Shown: positions 27,857 through 37,681, counted from the stretch's first letter. The stretch: 64,000 bases of DNA from Peptoniphilus harei (GCF_900454685.1 NZ_UATM01000032.1:1426001-1490000), one strand, 5' to 3'. Translations and numbers: made by a program. Notes: generated by a model from the sequence alone, not told the origin.

Positions 27857-30337
27857 TTATTCTAAACTTCTTATTCTATCTACAAGACTATTTTGGCTAT
27901 GCTTTTCATAGAATCTACCTGTAAATAATATCCCAATAATTATATTTACAAAGTTTACAAGCATAAGTGGCATGATTACAAATTTATAGGAAGTCCACTT
28001 AGTTGCTGCCATAAAATCCATCAATATAAATTTATCTACAAGAAGCATAATGATGAAAGAAAATACTAAGCCACATAAAGAATAGATCAAATTCTTTTTC
28101 ACCAAATATTTTTTAATCTTTTTCTTTGTCATTCCAATTGCTTCAAGAATTGATAAGTTAACCATGTTTCTCAAAATTTCAGTAGCAATAACATTTATAA
28201 AATTCAGTACAGATATTAAGAATAATACTATAGATAGACTGTAACCAGCAAATTCTATTAGGTTTTTGAATTCCATTGTAGATTTGATCTGAAGATCCCT
28301 TGAATCGTAGGAAAATCCTGGTTCATTTTCAAAAGATTTTAATAACTTATCAAAATTTTCCTTTTCGCTATCTTCTACATCAAATCCATAGGACATTATA
28401 CTATTATCGCCTGTGAGCTCTTTATACTCATTCGGATTCATATAAATATAATCCAAACTTAAAGTAGGACTAGATTCGTCATTTATATCTTCCTTAATTA
28501 CAGGAAAATATCTAAGACCATTTGAAAAATTATATTCAACTTTCCCCATCACTTGGACTTCTTTGACTTTATTTTTGACATTAATCTTTATTTTATCGCC
28601 AGCCTTAAATGGAGATTTTTTATCTCCATATTCTCCTATAATAATATAATTTCCTGTTTGCCATTTTTCTTTATCCAAGTCTCCGTCTATAAATTTTTGT
28701 TTGTTTATTAAGTAGTCATCCATACCAAATAGAAGTGGTGCAACTTTGTTATCTTCTATTTTAATTTTTGGATAAGTGTACTCATAACCAGAGGAGTATA
28801 AAGCTCCCCCACTTTTATAACCCTTATGTTTTTCTATTTCATCAATATACTTTTTGTCAATTCCATACTCACTATCTAAGTACATATATCTAAAATATTT
28901 TGGGCTTGCTATATTATAGTCAGTTACGATTACATCTGAAATGCCCTTTTCTAAATCAATATTACCGGTATAAGTTAAAACGCTGTTTAAAATAACTGCA
29001 GAAAGGCTAATAGAAAGAACTATGGATATAAATCTAAATTTATTGGAAAATACTTGTCTTCTAGCAAGCTTTCCTAGAGAAATATTCTCGCTTTTATATT
29101 TCTTTTTTATCGTGGTTTCATTGTATCTGCTGGCATCTATTGGAGAAACTTTTGCTGCATACCTTGCAGGTCTCATCACCGATAGAAATACTGTAAGCAA
29201 AGTAAAGGCTGTCGAAAATAAGATAATTAAGATTATTACCATGAGTGATAATTTTACATCCGTTAACATCTCATTATTTGCAAATATTTTATTTAAAATA
29301 ACTTTTCCAATAGAAATCCCTACTATATCTCCAACTATTATTGAAGGAAGTGCGACTGCTAAAGACTCTAGATGAATAAGTTTTTTGATTTGTGGCTTTG
29401 TCATTCCAATTGTTTTTAAAAGTCCCAGAAGCTTAATATCCTCATTTACGGATATCTTAAAAATATTGTTTATTATTAAGTATCCTGCGACTATTACCAA
29501 AATCAAAAAAGCTAAGAAGGGTAGAAATGTTTTAAAATCAAAACTAGAATCACCAGAAAAAATATAAGCAAAGTTAACACCAATTCTTATTTCTTTGTCG
29601 GATAGATTTCCAGGGTCATCTACCACTTTATAACCATTTCTCTCTGCAATTTTTAAAAGTTTATCCCTTATCATAAAGGAATTCTTTAGCATTACTTCCA
29701 AATCTTTATTATTTTCTGGAAGGGATGATTTATCTACATAAGCTTTTGATAAATAGATTTGTCCTACACCAACATTGGAATCAATAGGATTTTGAAAGGT
29801 TCCAGAAATAATAAATTTATCACTTTTCTTTTCGATAATCTCTCCTGTGTTAGCTTTTTCTATTTTAAAAGGAACTTCTATTTCTTCTCCTATTTCACCT
29901 TTATAACCTAACTTTTTTGCAGTTACTAAATCTATAAATGCGTCGTTTTCTTTTTCTGGAAATTTCCCTTTAACTTTTTCTATTAGCGACCATTCATATC
30001 CATTTTTGTCCATATAAGATAGTTCTGCACTTATTTTCTCATCATCAAGAATACCAACTTTCTCTCTTATTGAAAATTCCTTTATGTCTTTATCCTTGGA
30101 TAAAATATTTATGTCTTTGTCAGAAAGTTCTTTAAAAGAGCCATGGCTGATTGTACCAATAGTTTTCATCGTTTGGATTTCCATGCTCTTTCCTAAACCT
30201 AAGGCTACGGAAAATAGGCTTGTAAATAATATAGAAGTCAAAGCAATAGCCAATAAGAGAATATTTCTCCTACTTTTATTAGCATTTAAAATATTTTTTG
30301 CAAGCCTCCTTATATAAGCTTTATTTTTGACTTTCAT
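27857..30337 (-). CDS. ABC transporter permease, FtsX/BceB type
   Basis: The protein is 826 residues from the ATG at 30337, which overlaps the ATPase gene by 17 bases and has GGTGGAA upstream. It has an N-terminal membrane helix, a large extracellular region, two FtsX permease domains (about residues 270-400 and 690-820) and a second extracellular region between them. Such transporters resist or sense peptide antibiotics acting on lipid II, or export peptides. The companion ATPase and a BceRS-like two-component pair are encoded upstream in the same order as in bce loci. Confidence 0.88.
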   Translation of the reverse strand: MKVKNKAYIRRLAKNILNANKSRRNILLLAIALTSILFTSLFSVALGLGKSMEIQTMKTIGTISHGSFKELSDKDINILSKDKDIKEFSIREKVGILDDEKISAELSYMDKNGYEWSLIEKVKGKFPEKENDAFIDLVTAKKLGYKGEIGEEIEVPFKIEKANTGEIIEKKSDKFIISGTFQNPIDSNVGVGQIYLSKAYVDKSSLPENNKDLEVMLKNSFMIRDKLLKIAERNGYKVVDDPGNLSDKEIRIGVNFAYIFSGDSSFDFKTFLPFLAFLILVIVAGYLIINNIFKISVNEDIKLLGLLKTIGMTKPQIKKLIHLESLAVALPSIIVGDIVGISIGKVILNKIFANNEMLTDVKLSLMVIILIILFSTAFTLLTVFLSVMRPARYAAKVSPIDASRYNETTIKKKYKSENISLGKLARRQVFSNKFRFISIVLSISLSAVILNSVLTYTGNIDLEKGISDVIVTDYNIASPKYFRYMYLDSEYGIDKKYIDEIEKHKGYKSGGALYSSGYEYTYPKIKIEDNKVAPLLFGMDDYLINKQKFIDGDLDKEKWQTGNYIIIGEYGDKKSPFKAGDKIKINVKNKVKEVQVMGKVEYNFSNGLRYFPVIKEDINDESSPTLSLDYIYMNPNEYKELTGDNSIMSYGFDVEDSEKENFDKLLKSFENEPGFSYDSRDLQIKSTMEFKNLIEFAGYSLSIVLFLISVLNFINVIATEILRNMVNLSILEAIGMTKKKIKKYLVKKNLIYSLCGLVFSFIIMLLVDKFILMDFMAATKWTSYKFVIMPLMLVNFVNIIIGILFTGRFYEKHSQNSLVDRIRSLE

Positions 30338-30998
30338 TATTTTCCACCAGCCTTCCATCTTCTATCCTTAAAGTTCTTTCTGCAGCTTGAGCGACGGCAT
30401 CATCGTGAGTAATCATAAGAATAGTATTTCCAAGCTCTTTATTAATCTTTTTTAGTAGGTAAACAACTTGGGAAGAAGATTTTGAATCCAGATTACCAGT
30501 AGGCTCATCAGCTAGTATTAAAGATGGTTTGGTAACCAAGGCTCTTGCTATGGCAACTCTTTGTTGCTGTCCACCAGATAATTCATTAGGCATTTTATAT
30601 TTTTGATCACTTATCTCTAGAATGTCTATTACGGAATCAACATATTTCTTATCTACTTTGTCCCCATCAAGACCAAAGGGAATAATTATATTCTCATATA
30701 CATTTAGCATGGGCAAAAGATTATATGATTGAAAGACAAAACCAATATTTCTTCTTCTAAAAATAGTTCTCTCATCATCTTTTAATCCATAAATGTCAGT
30801 ACCATCAATTAAAACTTTCCCGCTTGTAGGATAATCAAGTCCTCCTAGTAAATGTAATAGGGTTGATTTACCAGATCCAGATGCTCCTATTATAGAAATA
30901 AATTCTCCTTTTTCCACATCGAAAGATACTCCATCAAGAGCTCTTACTTCCACGTCATTTGATTTATAATATCTTTTTAATTTTTCTACTTTTAACAT
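30321..30998 (-). CDS. ABC transporter ATPase, MacB/LolD/BceA type
   Basis: The protein is 225 residues from the ATG at 30998, behind AAAGAGGTGAT. Walker A is GASGSGKST, the Q-loop lies in [12 protein letters not shown], the signature is LSGGQQQR and Walker B is [13 protein letters not shown]. It powers the FtsX-type permease encoded directly downstream. A palindromic operator lies about 60 bases upstream. Confidence 0.93.
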   Translation of the reverse strand: MLKVEKLKRYYKSNDVEVRALDGVSFDVEKGEFISIIGASGSGKSTLLHLLGGLDYPTSGKVLIDGTDIYGLKDDERTIFRRRNIGFVFQSYNLLPMLNVYENIIIPFGLDGDKVDKKYVDSVIDILEISDQKYKMPNELSGGQQQRVAIARALVTKPSLILADEPTGNLDSKSSSQVVYLLKKINKELGNTILMITHDDAVAQAAERTLRIEDGRLVENNESQK

Positions 30999-31059
30999 AT
31001 CTATCACCTCTTTACATTTAATATAACATTCATATCTTACAAAGTACTTACAAGACTTC

Positions 31060-31073
31060 TTACAGTTTTGTAA
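31060..31073. promoter_or_regulatory. BceR-like operator upstream of the ABC genes
   Basis: TTACAGTTTTGTAA is a palindrome that fits TNACA-N4-TGTAA, the site described for BceR-type response regulators. Two further TTGTAAG half-sites lie just downstream toward the ABC genes (31036-31053). Position is right for activation of the ATPase-permease operon by the response regulator encoded upstream. Confidence 0.65.
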
Positions 31074-31101
31074 GAAAAAAGACTTCTCACAAGGGGAAGT
31101 C
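31074..31101 (-). terminator. Terminator overlapping the end of the kinase gene
   Basis: The GACTTC / GAAGTC stem followed by T6 on the minus strand includes the last codons and stop of the histidine kinase. It separates the regulator pair from the ABC operon. Confidence 0.75.
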
Positions 31102-31959
31102 TACTGAAAATTTTATTCTATTTTCGTCCAAAGACGCTCTTATATTTCCACCATGTTTTTCTATAATTTCTCTGGCTATATATAGACCTAAACCCAAACC
31201 GTCCTTGGAAACTGAATTTTTTCCTCTATAAAATCTTTCAAATATTTTTGGCAAAGTTTCTTCTGATAGGTCTTTGCACTCATTTTCTATGTCTAGATTA
31301 TAGTTTAGGTAAGATTTATAAACTGAAATATTAATAGTAGAACCATTTGGCGAGTATTTTATAGCATTATCTACAAGATTGTGGATAGCTTCTTTAAGCC
31401 ATCTTTCGTCCAAATTGAAAATTAAGTCTTCGTCTTTTAAATTTATGCTTATACATTTTTCATCTAATATTACTTTAAATTCTCTCAAAACATCTTCTAC
31501 TATGTCTTTTAAGTTTGCTTGATGTCTTTGTAAGGAAATAATATCGGATTCGAGCCTAGAAGATTTCACTAGGTTTTGAATTAAAAATTCTAGTTTATTA
31601 AGTTCATACTTTATAATTTCAAGATACTCATCTTTCGGATCATCTTCTAAGAGACTAATGTATAAAGAAAGGTTTGTAATGGGTGTCTTGGTTTGGTGTG
31701 ATATATCTGCTATTAAATCTTTTGTTTTACTTTTTTCTGTATTTATTTTCGCTTCTTTTACTTGGCTGGCATACAAAAACTTAATGAGCTTTGATTTTAT
31801 TTTAGATAATTCCTTTTCATCAAATTCTGTAATTTCTAAATTTCCATCCAAAGCCTTATCAATATAGTCTGAGAGTTCACGCATTTCACCTCTCAAGACA
31901 ATATATTTATATAAAAGAATTCCGATTACAATTACTAGAATGCCTACTAAAAATTCCAT
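31087..31959 (-). CDS. Histidine kinase, short-sensor (BceS-like)
   Basis: The 290-residue protein has one N-terminal membrane helix pair (residues 3-22) and almost no extracellular loop, then HisKA with the phospho-acceptor H88 in ADISHQTKTPI. The ATPase part follows, with NLVDNAIKYSPNGS (N box), GLGLGLYIAREI (G box) and FERFYRG (F box). Kinases of this kind read the state of their ABC transporter instead of a ligand, which is consistent with the adjoining BceAB-like genes. It overlaps the regulator gene by 13 bases. Confidence 0.88.
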   Translation of the reverse strand: MEFLVGILVIVIGILLYKYIVLRGEMRELSDYIDKALDGNLEITEFDEKELSKIKSKLIKFLYASQVKEAKINTEKSKTKDLIADISHQTKTPITNLSLYISLLEDDPKDEYLEIIKYELNKLEFLIQNLVKSSRLESDIISLQRHQANLKDIVEDVLREFKVILDEKCISINLKDEDLIFNLDERWLKEAIHNLVDNAIKYSPNGSTINISVYKSYLNYNLDIENECKDLSEETLPKIFERFYRGKNSVSKDGLGLGLYIAREIIEKHGGNIRASLDENRIKFSVDFPL

Positions 31960-32600
31960 TTATATCCAACTCCAAAGACTGTTTCTATTGGGTCATAGGG
32001 CTTTAATTTATTTCTTATTCTAGAAATGTTGACGCTCAATGTATTTTGATCAATAAATTCATCATCTATTCCCCAAACAAAATCAAATAGTAATTCCTTA
32101 GTAATGACTTGAGACTTGTTTTTTATCAGGTAGTATAAAATTTTTGTCTCTGTCCTTGTGAGATCTATGTTTTTATTATCTACATAGAAAGTATTTTCAT
32201 TGAAATTAAAGTCTAGACCATCTTTCTTATAAAGATTTAAATCACTAGACACTATTTTTTCAAAAGCTCTTTTTATCTTTGCCTCTAATATTCCCAAAGA
32301 AAAAGGTTTTGTTATATAGTCGTCTGCACCTAAATTTATGGCTGAAATGATATATGCTTCTAGATCTATGGCTGATAAAACTATTATAGGAATTGATGAA
32401 GTTTCTCTGGTATATTTTATTATTTCAATCCCATCTCCATCTGGTAAGTTCATATCAAGTAAAATCAAATCCGCATCATCAATAAAATTTTTAGCTTCAC
32501 TAATTGTGTTTACAGAAAAAACCTCATATTCTTTATCTAGAGCTATAGAAAGTCCTTTATTTAAATTTTTATCATCTTCAATTATTAAAATTTTTTTCAA
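31947..32600 (-). CDS. OmpR-family response regulator (BceR-like)
   Basis: The protein is 217 residues from a TTG at 32600 with GGGAGAG seven bases upstream; a TTG six codons earlier overlaps that site. The receiver has the acidic pair in IIEDD, the phospho-acceptor Asp in LILLDMNLPDGDG and the conserved Lys in ITKPFS. The C-terminal winged helix has NLTRTETKILYYLI-like spacing and VSRIRNKL-type recognition residues. It should bind the palindrome at 31060-31073. Confidence 0.88.
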   Translation of the reverse strand: MKKILIIEDDKNLNKGLSIALDKEYEVFSVNTISEAKNFIDDADLILLDMNLPDGDGIEIIKYTRETSSIPIIVLSAIDLEAYIISAINLGADDYITKPFSLGILEAKIKRAFEKIVSSDLNLYKKDGLDFNFNENTFYVDNKNIDLTRTETKILYYLIKNKSQVITKELLFDFVWGIDDEFIDQNTLSVNISRIRNKLKPYDPIETVFGVGYKWNF

Positions 32601-32980
32601 TGAAATGCTCTCCCTCAATTACAACCCTAATTATAGCAGAATAAAATCATTTTTATTAAAATAACCATTCAATTAACTAAATACATAGATATGAAATTGG
32701 TCAATAACTTAACAACTGCCATAAATTTATTTTTTAAAATGCCAATATTTATTGGCATTTTAGATATACTATCTATTCAATTACTTTACTAAATTTAAAA
32801 CTTTTTATACCGTATAACATTATGAAAAATGTATAATGCGTCCCTATCTAATTATGACTTAACGGTAAGTGTTTATATTACGATATTTAGTCAGCGAACT
32901 TTTACATGAAGAATTTAGTATTGTCTCTAAGTAATAATATTACGTATTTATTATAAATTTTCTAATGATATCAATTACAA
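32601..32980. other. AT-rich intergenic stretch
   Basis: No coding frame or RNA gene is visible. A perfect 10-bp hairpin (AAAATGCCAA and complement, 32736-32761) lies in the middle without a convincing T run on either strand. The promoter of the regulator gene should lie near 32,640. Confidence 0.5.
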
Positions 32981-33918
32981 TCAAATAAAGTCATATATAA
33001 AATCATAATTATCCATAAACCATTCATACCAAGATATAGGTTTTTTTAATACTATTCTATTTGAATATTCATATTCTATGAATTTAATTAAAATGAGACG
33101 AACATTATATATAATATCTCCATAATTATTCATATGAATCTCATTAAAATCCCACTATAAACTCTTAGCAGGGTGAGCACCAAAATCGCATCTTAAATCA
33201 TATATATAATCTAAGTATTTAATATTTAAATCGTTAATATATAAAACTTCCTTAAGAAATCTATGCATATCTTTTCTTTTTTTTTTGTAGGTAACTTCTC
33301 TTTTATTTTTATAAACTGAATTATTATATCAATACAATTATCTAGGCAAATAATTGACTCTTCTTCAAATAAATTAGTAATTAATCCTAAAGATTTAGAA
33401 TAGTAAAAAATAGCTCTATTTACGTAAGGGTCAAGTGCATTAATTTTGCTCATTATATAAACAAACATTCTATAATTCGTATTAAGATTATTATATTTTC
33501 TATTGATAGTATCTGTAAATTTCTTATAATCTTTATCTATATTATAATGACTGTATCTAAATATTGATTGTCCAAAAAATGAGCTTGATTTACCATATGC
33601 TAAAGCTAATGCTCCAATAATATTAATAAAATAACTTCTATACACGTATTGATTTAAAAAATACATATAATCAGATATAATTTCAGAAATATATTTATTT
33701 GATGAAATGTTCCTCCATCCTTTAGACCAGTCAGGTGATATTATTCCTACTATGAGCTCATTTCTAAAAAAATCATATTTGCAAGATATATCTTCTGATA
33801 CATAATTGAAACCTATTGTTTCATCACAGATTAAATCCCTAATCATTATGAGTCTATTCCCTTCCATATTTTTTAATATCAAATGTATTTTATTTAAAGA
33901 ATTTTTAAGATTCTGCAT
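32981..33918 (-). pseudogene. HEPN-like all-helical protein, broken in two places
   Basis: The first frame gives 230 residues of an AT-rich all-helical protein and ends LRKFYILTI after an A10 tract (33277-33286). One extra A would continue it as KDMHRFLKEVLYINDLNIKY, then YIYDLRCDFGAHPAKSL. An in-frame TAG (33155-33157) then interrupts the remaining 57 codons, which end YDFIYDFI at 32981. RCDFGAHP resembles the R-x4-6-H motif of HEPN ribonucleases, and the helices before it (DPYVNRAIFYYSKSLGL) resemble Apea-like HEPN proteins. The gene is dead, or needs both slippage and readthrough. Confidence 0.45.
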
Positions 33919-34047
33919 ATTTATATTACTATTTTAATTTATCACGTTATTTATAAATTTATTTTTAAATTCTTAAAAGCTCATTATTATCCTTTAATTA
34001 ATATATAATTTACCAGTTATTTAGTTTTGTAAAATTTAAACTAAATC

Positions 34048-34086
34048 TCATTTTGACATCAATACCACACTCTCAACGTGACACGA
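34048..34086 (-). pseudogene. rumA/rlmD C-terminal relic 3
   Basis: The minus frame SCHVESVVLMSK and stop is a RumA-type ending. About 60-100 bases upstream (higher coordinates) lie IDMFPRT and a second, decayed copy of the same motif, the segment that normally directly precedes HVES in these enzymes. The split fits an integration scar between the FPRT and HVES codons. Confidence 0.6.
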
Positions 34087-34208
34087 GCTGATACCATAGC
34101 TTACTATTTCATATTTTTCTCTTTTCATAGTTCATGAAAACATGTCAATTCTCTTTTATGTTGTTTGTTAGTTCGTGGAAACATATCAATCTTTATAAAT
34201 TAATCCAA

Positions 34209-36602
34209 TTATTCAGTTATTCCCATTCCAACCTCATATGCACTGATAAATTTATTCATGGTTTTCATAGCAATTTTCATAGCATGCACTGATTCTTCGA
34301 CGCTCTTAATTTTAGTTTTCAGTTCTTTTTTTTCTTTACTGTCCGCAACATTAGCCTTCAATCTTAGTTCAATTAAACCTTTTTCGATTTCAGTTATATT
34401 CTGCACATACTTTTCATAAACAGACCTAGAGTATTCAAGATCTTTTTCATCATTCATGAATACTTCTCTAACTGATACCATTAACTTAGCAGACTGTAGA
34501 ATAGTATTCTTCTTTCCCATCAAGCTAATAGCACCAGTTGCACCACCTATACCAGCACCTACGCCTATTCCAAGAATTGCTCCACCGCCAACGATAGCAA
34601 TCGTACCGCCTGCCATGCCAAGTCCACCAACAGCAATTGCACCGCCACCTAAATATGCTAGGCAAACACTTGTCAAGGCCGCTCCACTTAATCCAGCAAA
34701 ATTCGACCCAACTAAGGCTACTGCAATAGTTGGTGCTAATGCACCTGCTGTTGCTATAGTGACTATTGTGACTCCTGCTGTTATCGTGATTGATGTAATG
34801 GCAGTCTTAAGTACTTCATTCATTTCACGACAAACCTTGTCATAACACTTTCTAAGACGTTTAACATACCCAGGAAACTTATGCCTTCCAGAAAACTCAC
34901 TATCAAGATACCTATCCCCTTCGGACTTCTTATATCCCGTAATCGGAGCATTTATATAAGAATACTTCTTGCTTGGTACTTCTTTACCCTTCTTATCTGT
35001 TTCAGTTTTAAGCGGAAAATATGGCTCAAATAGCATTGCTTCAAGTAAAACAAGTCTAAACCAAGGTTTCTCTGAACTATTTAATCTTATTTTCTCATGA
35101 AGTTCTTCAAGAGAATACCAATCAAGTTCAGCATTCATATTATTCATAAATCCTTTGAAGCCTTTGGTCATGTATCCTTTCCACTCATTAAGCCATTCAA
35201 GTTTCATTTGACGAATCTTTTCTCCACCAATAAGCAGTTTAGATCTATAAGCATCATGAAGGGTCTTGTAATATTCAATATTATAAAGAATCGCTGTTTG
35301 TTCTTCATTTAATCCAATCTTATCATAATCCATTCCATCACCCATCCTTTGATATATCCTTTGATCTGTGTCCGTATATGTATTCCTATAAATAGTTTCA
35401 TACATATCCTTTAGTAGGCGTATATCTCTGCGCTTTAAAGCCCAAACCATTTCGTCACCTAACGCTAAGGTAAATCTTCCTACTCCCACATAATTAATTG
35501 ATACCCAGTATTTTTTAGTAACCACCGCTTCGGACACATCAAGTGCCGTGAAAACACCAGTTGATATGGTAAGCATCCTTGTAAGTGTCGGAGAATTAAA
35601 CGGAAGTATTTCTTTTATATTTATCTTTTTAAAGTCTTCAATTCTTGTTATTTGAATTTCTTTAATCTGCCTTGCAAGTTGCCTAATCATATAAAAAGTT
35701 CTAACTATACATTCATTTGCAACAACCGGGATGGCTTGTTTTTCAATCTCCACAGAAAAGCCAATTTCACCCCTAAAATCTAATTTTACAATACTATCTC
35801 TAATAATCTGTCCGTTTTCATCGTGTTTAGCAAAAAGAGTTCCGTTAAACATTTTTGATAGAAGCACAAACAAAGACGTGTCATTTTTATGAATACTTTT
35901 AAATATAGGGAGACAAGACATCTCTTTGGCGATTGACAAAATCGGTCCTGGAATTCCAGTACCACCACTTAGACATGCAGTGCTACTCGAACCAGCCATA
36001 TCACTAATTAAATGAAAAAACCAAACAATAGTGCCATTTATTATTTTTGAACTTGTATCTTCTCCTATATAAATTCTGCTTTTCTCTGGAACATCGACCA
36101 TCATAAAATTTCCAGCAACATCTGTTCCATAAGACTTATATGTAAATTGAGTCAATAAAGAAAAAATTAAACCAATAATAGTGGGATGATGTGCAAAATC
36201 CCTAAGATGATGTTGCAATCCTCCACCAAAATCTGGTGTATTTCCATCCGAAGGAATAGGAAACTTATCTTCTAAAAACTTTACACATTTTTTCAGGTCA
36301 TCAGAGTCACAGCCCATCAATTGAGCTGTTTTCCTTACCAAATCTTCAACCTTATCATTAGCCAAATCTCTACCTTCAATAAGGGAAAACTCTTTAGTCC
36401 AAAGAATATCCATCATTGCACAAGCAACACCTGATCCAAGTGCAACTAGACAGTCCCATTTATCTGCTTTGTTAGAGAGGATATTGATTTGAGAATCAAG
36501 GTCAAAGATAATACTTTCAAATTCATTACCCTCTGTAGGAGGTACTTCTTGATTAGATAATAATTTAACCTCTATATTATTAATTTCATTCACTTTATTC
36601 AC
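34209..36602 (-). CDS. Unrecognised 797-residue protein with His-rich motifs and glycine-rich membrane hairpin
   Basis: I cannot name the family. Residues 124-140 read DFGGGLQHHLRDFAHHP and 195-207 read WFFHLISDMAGSS-like sequence, Asp/His-rich motifs that could bind metal. Residues about 598-696 are a long Gly/Ala/Ile-rich hydrophobic region with glycine-zipper spacing, suited to membrane insertion. The last 95 residues form a charged coiled coil. The gene starts at a GTG overlapping the stop of an XRE repressor gene, so the two are coupled. An island cargo effector controlled by a phage-type repressor is the best reading, but the activity is unknown. Confidence 0.8.
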   Translation of the reverse strand: MNKVNEINNIEVKLLSNQEVPPTEGNEFESIIFDLDSQINILSNKADKWDCLVALGSGVACAMMDILWTKEFSLIEGRDLANDKVEDLVRKTAQLMGCDSDDLKKCVKFLEDKFPIPSDGNTPDFGGGLQHHLRDFAHHPTIIGLIFSLLTQFTYKSYGTDVAGNFMMVDVPEKSRIYIGEDTSSKIINGTIVWFFHLISDMAGSSSTACLSGGTGIPGPILSIAKEMSCLPIFKSIHKNDTSLFVLLSKMFNGTLFAKHDENGQIIRDSIVKLDFRGEIGFSVEIEKQAIPVVANECIVRTFYMIRQLARQIKEIQITRIEDFKKINIKEILPFNSPTLTRMLTISTGVFTALDVSEAVVTKKYWVSINYVGVGRFTLALGDEMVWALKRRDIRLLKDMYETIYRNTYTDTDQRIYQRMGDGMDYDKIGLNEEQTAILYNIEYYKTLHDAYRSKLLIGGEKIRQMKLEWLNEWKGYMTKGFKGFMNNMNAELDWYSLEELHEKIRLNSSEKPWFRLVLLEAMLFEPYFPLKTETDKKGKEVPSKKYSYINAPITGYKKSEGDRYLDSEFSGRHKFPGYVKRLRKCYDKVCREMNEVLKTAITSITITAGVTIVTIATAGALAPTIAVALVGSNFAGLSGAALTSVCLAYLGGGAIAVGGLGMAGGTIAIVGGGAILGIGVGAGIGGATGAISLMGKKNTILQSAKLMVSVREVFMNDEKDLEYSRSVYEKYVQNITEIEKGLIELRLKANVADSKEKKELKTKIKSVEESVHAMKIAMKTMNKFISAYEVGMGITE

Positions 36603-36825
36603 CTTGTTTTTTTATCTTTACATATGTAATTTCTATATCGTAGCCCAGGGCTTCAATCATCTGAACAAAGGTTTTATTAACAACCCCATCTTTTTTCTTA
36701 ATAATCCGGTTAACATACTAGCTAGAAATACCAATCTCTTCTGCAAGTTGCACCTGAGTCTTTCCAGCTTCAATACACTTTACTTTTACGTCCACTTCAA
36801 TATTATTCGTTATAATAGAATTCAC
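36595..36825 (-). pseudogene. XRE-type repressor with an in-frame amber codon
   Basis: From a GTG at 36825 the frame codes a 76-residue helix-turn-helix protein: IEAGKTQVQLAEEIGISS, TAG at codon 36 (36718-36720), then YVNRIIKKKDGVVNKTFVQM and EALGYDIEITYVKI. The TAG lies at the start of the recognition helix, so only a truncated protein forms unless it is suppressed. Its stop overlaps the GTG of the 797-residue protein, so it would be the repressor and translational leader of that gene. Confidence 0.7.
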
Positions 36826-36999
36826 CTTTCAAAAGATGTACAAAATTATCATTATTAATTATATTATAACACCTAAGTCAATGTCTCTACAACAATCAAA
36901 ACTACCATCTTAGCTGATTGTTTGCACAGCGCCTATAAGGCGCAAATACCGGCACGCTCCTATTGGGGCTGTCGAGTATTCCATCACATGCACCACTTT

Positions 37000-37612
37000 C
37001 CCAACTACTGCTTAAGCAGTTTTTTATTTGTTTTTATTTGACTTTCTCTCCCGTAAACGGGTCATAGTATTCTTTTATACTTATTTGATCAGTGTAATAA
37101 TCTTCTTTTAATTGATTTTGTATATATTCTTTTATTTTCTTTTCGTTTCTTCCTACTGTATCTACATAATATCCTCTACACCAAAAGTGTCTGTTTCCAT
37201 ATTTATATTTTAGGTTTGCGTGTCTATCGAATATTATCAGTGAACTTTTTCCTTTTAAATATCCCATTATTTGTGATATTGAGTACTTTGGTGGTATTTC
37301 TACCAGCATATGGATATGATCTGAACATAACTCTGCTTCTATTATGTTTATCCCTTTTCTTGAGCATAATTCTCGAAGTATGCTGCCTATGTCTTTTCTT
37401 AATCGTCTATATATTTCTTGTCTTCTGTATTTTGGTGCAAATACTATATGGTATTTGCATCTCCAACTTGTATGTGATAAAGTATTTTTATCCATGATTA
37501 TCTCCTTGTTTAATTGTGCATGTGACTATCACAATTATACATTAAGGAGGTTTTCTTGGTGCTTAAAGCTAAAGCTTAATACCTCCACCTGCATAGCAGG
37601 TGGTTTTTTGTT
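37000..37612 (-). mobile_element. IS200-type insertion sequence
   Basis: A single TnpA gene is flanked by hairpins of the kind recognised by Y1 transposases: CCACCTGC-ATA-GCAGGTGG (37585-37603) at one end and ACTGCTTAAGCAGT (37007-37020) at the other. There are no terminal inverted repeats, as expected. The exact cleavage sites were not determined, and a further hairpin at 36929-36943 could lie within the element. Confidence 0.7.
37034..37495 (-). CDS. tnpA: IS200-family Y1 transposase
   Basis: The 153-residue protein has the HUH motif as HIHM in CSDHIHMLVEIPP, the N-terminal CKYHIVFAPKYRR, and the catalytic tyrosine region GYYVDTVGRNEKKIKEYI. Full length for the family, so it may be active. 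It transposes as single-stranded DNA. The ATG has an AAGGAG site. Confidence 0.95.
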   Translation of the reverse strand: MDKNTLSHTSWRCKYHIVFAPKYRRQEIYRRLRKDIGSILRELCSRKGINIIEAELCSDHIHMLVEIPPKYSISQIMGYLKGKSSLIIFDRHANLKYKYGNRHFWCRGYYVDTVGRNEKKIKEYIQNQLKEDYYTDQISIKEYYDPFTGEKVK

Positions 37613-37656
37613 TCGCTCTCTTTCGTTCGCTCAACTCATTCAAGTGGACAATAAAA

Positions 37657-37681
37657 AAATAAAGGCAGTCCGAAAACTGCC
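37657..37681 (-). terminator. Hairpin downstream of the transglutaminase-like gene
   Basis: The GGCAGT / ACTGCC stem with a 6-base loop is followed by TTTATTTTTTT on the minus strand. It lies about 190 bases past the transglutaminase-like gene. Confidence 0.65.

Noticed and set aside
32736-32761. Terminator in the gap upstream of the response regulator
   Set aside because: A perfect hairpin exists but neither strand has a convincing T run, so function is left open.
34456-34845. Plus-strand frame rich in Ala, Pro and Thr
   Set aside because: It is the antisense shadow of the glycine/alanine-rich membrane region of the 797-residue protein; no ribosome site and no family resemblance.
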